Below, piece by piece: positions 6,670 through 8,641 of a DNA stretch of 8,641 nt. Below the pieces are notes generated by a model. It worked only from the letters and a program-made list of their open reading frames with translations, made no database searches and had not been told where the DNA came from. This DNA comes from Chloroflexota bacterium (lineage in GTDB: Bacteria; Chloroflexota; Anaerolineae; J036; Brachytrichaceae), in NCBI GenBank assembly GCA_021813225.1, contig JAKALH010000100.1, forward strand, positions 1-8,641, read 5' to 3'. A program made the position numbers and the translations under genes. Within the stretch, counting starts at the first letter, position 1. Each line of letters starts with the position of its first letter.

Positions 6670-7953
6670 ATGTCTATGTTGCGGGAAAATTTGCGGGTGG
6701 CCTTGCGGGCGCTGGCGGCGAACAAGCTGCGCAGCGTGCTGACGACGCTGGGCATCATCATCGGTGTAGCGGCGGTCATTGCGCTGGTGGCTGCCGGCAA
6801 CGGCGTGCGCCAGTACATCAACGGGCAGTTCGAGGCGCAGGGCGCCAACCTGGCCTATGTGTTCCCGGTGCGCATCGACATCAAAGGCGGCGCCAACCGC
6901 GCCGGCTTCCTGGGCGCCAACACCAGCGCGCGCTCCGGCATCGCTGCCTCGCTGACCGAAGCCGATGCCGCGGCGCTGAACGACCGCAACCTGGTACCCG
7001 ACGCGGCGGCGGTGGTGCCCGTCGTCAGCGGCGGCGCGCGGGCATTTTCCGGTGCGCGCAAGTACCCGGCGCGCGTGCGCGGCACTTCGCCCGATTACCG
7101 CCTGCTGAACAACTGGGGCACGCGCTACGGCGACTGGTTCAGCGACGCCGACTACACCGGCCGTTCGCGCGTGGCGCTGCTGGGCAGCTATGCCTACACC
7201 CGGCTGTTTCCCGATGGCGGCGACCCGACCGGCTACGAGGTGCGCCTGAATGATGTGCCATTTAAGATTGTGGGCGTGCTGCAGGAGCGCGGCGGCAATG
7301 TAGCCAACAGCGACGACGACACCATCATCATCCCGCTCACGACCGCGCGCGACCGGCTGTTCCCGTCGCGCAATGCCAAAGGGCAGACGCTGGTCAGCAT
7401 CATTCTGGTGCAGGCGGTGAATCAGGAGCGTGTCGCCGCCGCCGTTCAGGAAATCACCGAAGTCCTGCGCCAGCGCCACAACATCGCCTACCGGGGCGAG
7501 GACGACTTCTCCGTGGCGACGCAGCAGGACCTGCAGAACACTGTCGGTGCCGTGACCGGCGTGCTGACCGTCTTCCTGGCGGCCATCGCCGCCATCTCGC
7601 TGCTGGTGGGCGGCATCGGCATCATGAACATCATGCTGGTGAGCGTGACCGAGCGCACGCGCGAGATTGGCCTGCGCAAGGCCATCGGCGCGAAATCGTC
7701 AGCCATTCTGGTTCAATTCCTGCTCGAATCCGTGTTCCTTTCGCTGCTGGGCGGTTTCATCGGCATCGGCATCGGCTGGGGCATGGCCAGCCTGGTGGCG
7801 CTGGTGTCGAACAATCAGTTTCAGGCGCTGGTGACGCCGGATGCCGTTGCGCTGGCGGTGGGTTTCTCGATTCTCGTCGGCGTGGTGTTCGGCGTGTATC
7901 CCGCCGCCCGCGCTGCGCAACTGAACCCCATCGATGCACTGAGATTTGAGTGA
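6670..7953 (+). CDS. ABC transporter permease, MacB/FtsX type
   Basis: Membrane permease of the MacB/FtsX (mechanotransmission) class, 427 residues. It has the classic layout. A cytoplasmic N-terminal helix (LRENLRVALRALAANKLRS) precedes TM1 at about 25-43. A large extracytoplasmic MacB core domain spans about 46-290. The FtsX domain holds three more helices, about 296-320, 343-372 and 388-412. Family signatures are GGIGIMNIMLVSVTERTREIG and LRKAIGAKSS after TM2, and a C-terminal AARAAQLNPIDALRFE. ATG 6670 is chosen because the conserved N-terminal helix starts just there; ATG 6676 is equally possible, and an upstream in-frame ATG at 6574 adds an atypical tail. No good ribosome binding site is visible. 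No ATPase or adaptor gene adjoins it: the nearest pair is about 4.8 kb away on the opposite strand. Substrate unknown. Confidence 0.94.
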   Translation: MSMLRENLRVALRALAANKLRSVLTTLGIIIGVAAVIALVAAGNGVRQYINGQFEAQGANLAYVFPVRIDIKGGANRAGFLGANTSARSGIAASLTEADAAALNDRNLVPDAAAVVPVVSGGARAFSGARKYPARVRGTSPDYRLLNNWGTRYGDWFSDADYTGRSRVALLGSYAYTRLFPDGGDPTGYEVRLNDVPFKIVGVLQERGGNVANSDDDTIIIPLTTARDRLFPSRNAKGQTLVSIILVQAVNQERVAAAVQEITEVLRQRHNIAYRGEDDFSVATQQDLQNTVGAVTGVLTVFLAAIAAISLLVGGIGIMNIMLVSVTERTREIGLRKAIGAKSSAILVQFLLESVFLSLLGGFIGIGIGWGMASLVALVSNNQFQALVTPDAVALAVGFSILVGVVFGVYPAARAAQLNPIDALRFE

Positions 7954-8051
7954 CAGAAGCCAGAAGCCAGAAAGCAGAAGTCAGAAGGCAGAAGCAAGAG
8001 GCAAGAAGTCAGAGGCTAGAGGCAAGAGGGCAGAGGCAAGCGGCAAGAGCG
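7954..8051 (+). repeat. 14-unit heptamer tandem repeat (CAGAAGC family)
   Basis: Fourteen consecutive 7-bp units start at the base directly after the permease TGA. AG at positions 2-3 is invariant in all 14 units, and position 4 is A in 13. Units 1-6 are CAGAAGN or near it (unit 3 is CAGAAAG). Units 7-14 shift towards AAGAGGC/CAGAGGC, and the last two are degraded. The plus strand is strongly purine-rich. The array fills most of the gap to the convergent gene ending at 8098. Confidence 0.85.
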
Positions 8052-8053
8052 GG

Positions 8054-8077
8054 CAGACAGTTCGCTGCTGTTGTCTG
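8054..8077. other. Weak stem-loop between convergent genes
   Basis: CAGACA (8054-8059) pairs with TGTCTG (8072-8077), extendable by two G-U pairs in the plus-strand RNA to an 8-nt loop. It lies where both convergent genes would need a transcription end, but neither strand shows a T-run after the stem, so it is at best a weak terminator. Confidence 0.25.
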
Positions 8078-8097
8078 TATGGATGCGCGGGCAATCA

Positions 8098-8641
8098 CTA
8101 CAGCCCGGTGATTTCGAAGCTCTGCCCGAACAGCGTGAAGATGGCGGGCTGGCCGCCGGGCGGGCGGGCGAATGTCAGTTGAAAGGCCAGCGATTCGCCG
8201 GGCGTGATGTTCCACGGGAAAGCCGGCAGGCTGGAGTTCAGCGCAATCAGGTTGCCGCTGCTGCTGAGCTGCACATCGCGCAGCGACACCGGCAGGAACT
8301 TGTCGGTCAGGTTGCGCGCCGTACCGACGATGCGCAACTCGTTGCCCTGCGGCGAGATGTTCACATTCAGCAGTGAAACCTCAGCCAGCGGCGCCGCCGT
8401 CGGCGCAACCGTGGCTTGCACCGCGATAGCCTGGTAGGGGATGGTCACGCGCGCCACATAGGGATTGTCCGACTCGGTGGTGAAGTCCCACTCGACGCGC
8501 GGACCGGGCATCCCGGCGGGCACTTCGAAACCGGCGGTGCCCGTTATCGTGGCGCCGGGTTCCAGCGCCCCGTGCGTCCAGCCGGCGCCGCCGGATGCGA
8601 ACGAGCCGGGGCTGTTCAGCGTGTAGCGATTTCCTGCCGCA
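8098..8641 (-). CDS. Protein with two Ig-like (DUF4352-like) segments, 5' end cut by window edge
   Basis: The C-terminal 180 residues of a longer protein; the frame is open from the right edge to TAG at 8098-8100. Two beta-rich segments are seen. The first, about residues 1-69 of the visible part, contains LNSPGSFASGG, a Trp, then LEPGATITGTAGFEVPAG and a C-terminal strand. The second, about 86-177, contains VSLLNVNISPQGNELRIVGTARNLTD and ITPGESLAFQLTFARPPGG. Both share the order strand, PG-turn, strand, [FEV/FAR]P, typical of DUF4352-like immunoglobulin folds in secreted or lipid-anchored proteins. A Thr/Pro/Ala-rich linker (ATVAPTAAP, about 76-84) joins them. The signal sequence would be outside the window. 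An internal GTG at 8523 is not the start, since the first domain extends through it. The role is unknown, perhaps cell-surface binding; the domain call is by pattern only. Confidence 0.75.
   Translation of the reverse strand, partial: AAGNRYTLNSPGSFASGGAGWTHGALEPGATITGTAGFEVPAGMPGPRVEWDFTTESDNPYVARVTIPYQAIAVQATVAPTAAPLAEVSLLNVNISPQGNELRIVGTARNLTDKFLPVSLRDVQLSSSGNLIALNSSLPAFPWNITPGESLAFQLTFARPPGGQPAIFTLFGQSFEITGL

Noticed and set aside
7946..8182. Open frame through the heptamer array giving a 7-residue repeat (SQKPESR, SQKAEAR, GKKSEAR...)
   Set aside because: Three 7-bp units make 21 bp, so any open frame through the array yields a 7-residue repeat automatically. The frame overlaps the permease end, has no ribosome binding site, and runs antisense into the gene ending at 8098.

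Overview
The window is a GC-rich, gene-dense piece of a bacterial chromosome. Lipoprotein-anchored envelope proteins, a cysteine desulfurase gene near mnmA, MacB/FtsX-type export genes and short heptamer repeats would fit Chloroflexota (for example Anaerolineae). That placement is an inference from general style, since no rRNA or other decisive marker is present.

Layout from left to right. (1) Minus strand, 1-1884: a lipoprotein membrane-fusion adaptor followed 23 bp later by a MacB/LolD-type ABC ATPase that runs off the left edge; its signature motif reads LSVCH instead of LSGGQ. (2) 1885-1993: a compact divergent control region with a perfect TATAAT on the minus strand, a TACAAT placed for leaderless transcription on the plus strand, and an 11-bp-spaced direct repeat between them. 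(3) Plus strand, 1994-5113: an IscS/NifS-type cysteine desulfurase, a small nucleotidyltransferase (MNT), a HEPN-domain protein and mnmA. The desulfurase and MnmA are the two ends of the sulfur relay that makes 2-thiouridine in tRNA. The lower-GC MNT-HEPN pair sits between them like a captured toxin-antitoxin-type module. (4) 5114-5307: a non-coding spacer between the convergent mnmA and pgk genes, holding a roughly 120-bp inverted-repeat element with two 8-bp-stem hairpins and a short heptamer tract. (5) Minus strand, 5308-6486: phosphoglycerate kinase, with a strong ribosome binding site and an 18-bp perfect palindrome in its leader. (6) Plus strand, 6670-7953: a MacB/FtsX-type ABC permease without an adjacent ATPase. 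(7) 7954-8051: fourteen 7-bp repeat units starting at the base after the permease stop codon. (8) Minus strand, 8098-8641: the C-terminal part of a protein with two immunoglobulin-like (DUF4352-like) segments, cut by the right edge.

The most interesting points are the MNT-HEPN pair placed inside a tRNA-thiolation gene cluster, and a heptamer repeat family that follows the stop codons of two oppositely oriented genes, each time in the same polarity relative to the gene. The altered ABC signature motif, the divergent promoter with its helical-turn-spaced repeat, and the palindrome in the pgk leader are also worth checking. No rRNA, tRNA, CRISPR array, transposase or integrase was seen.
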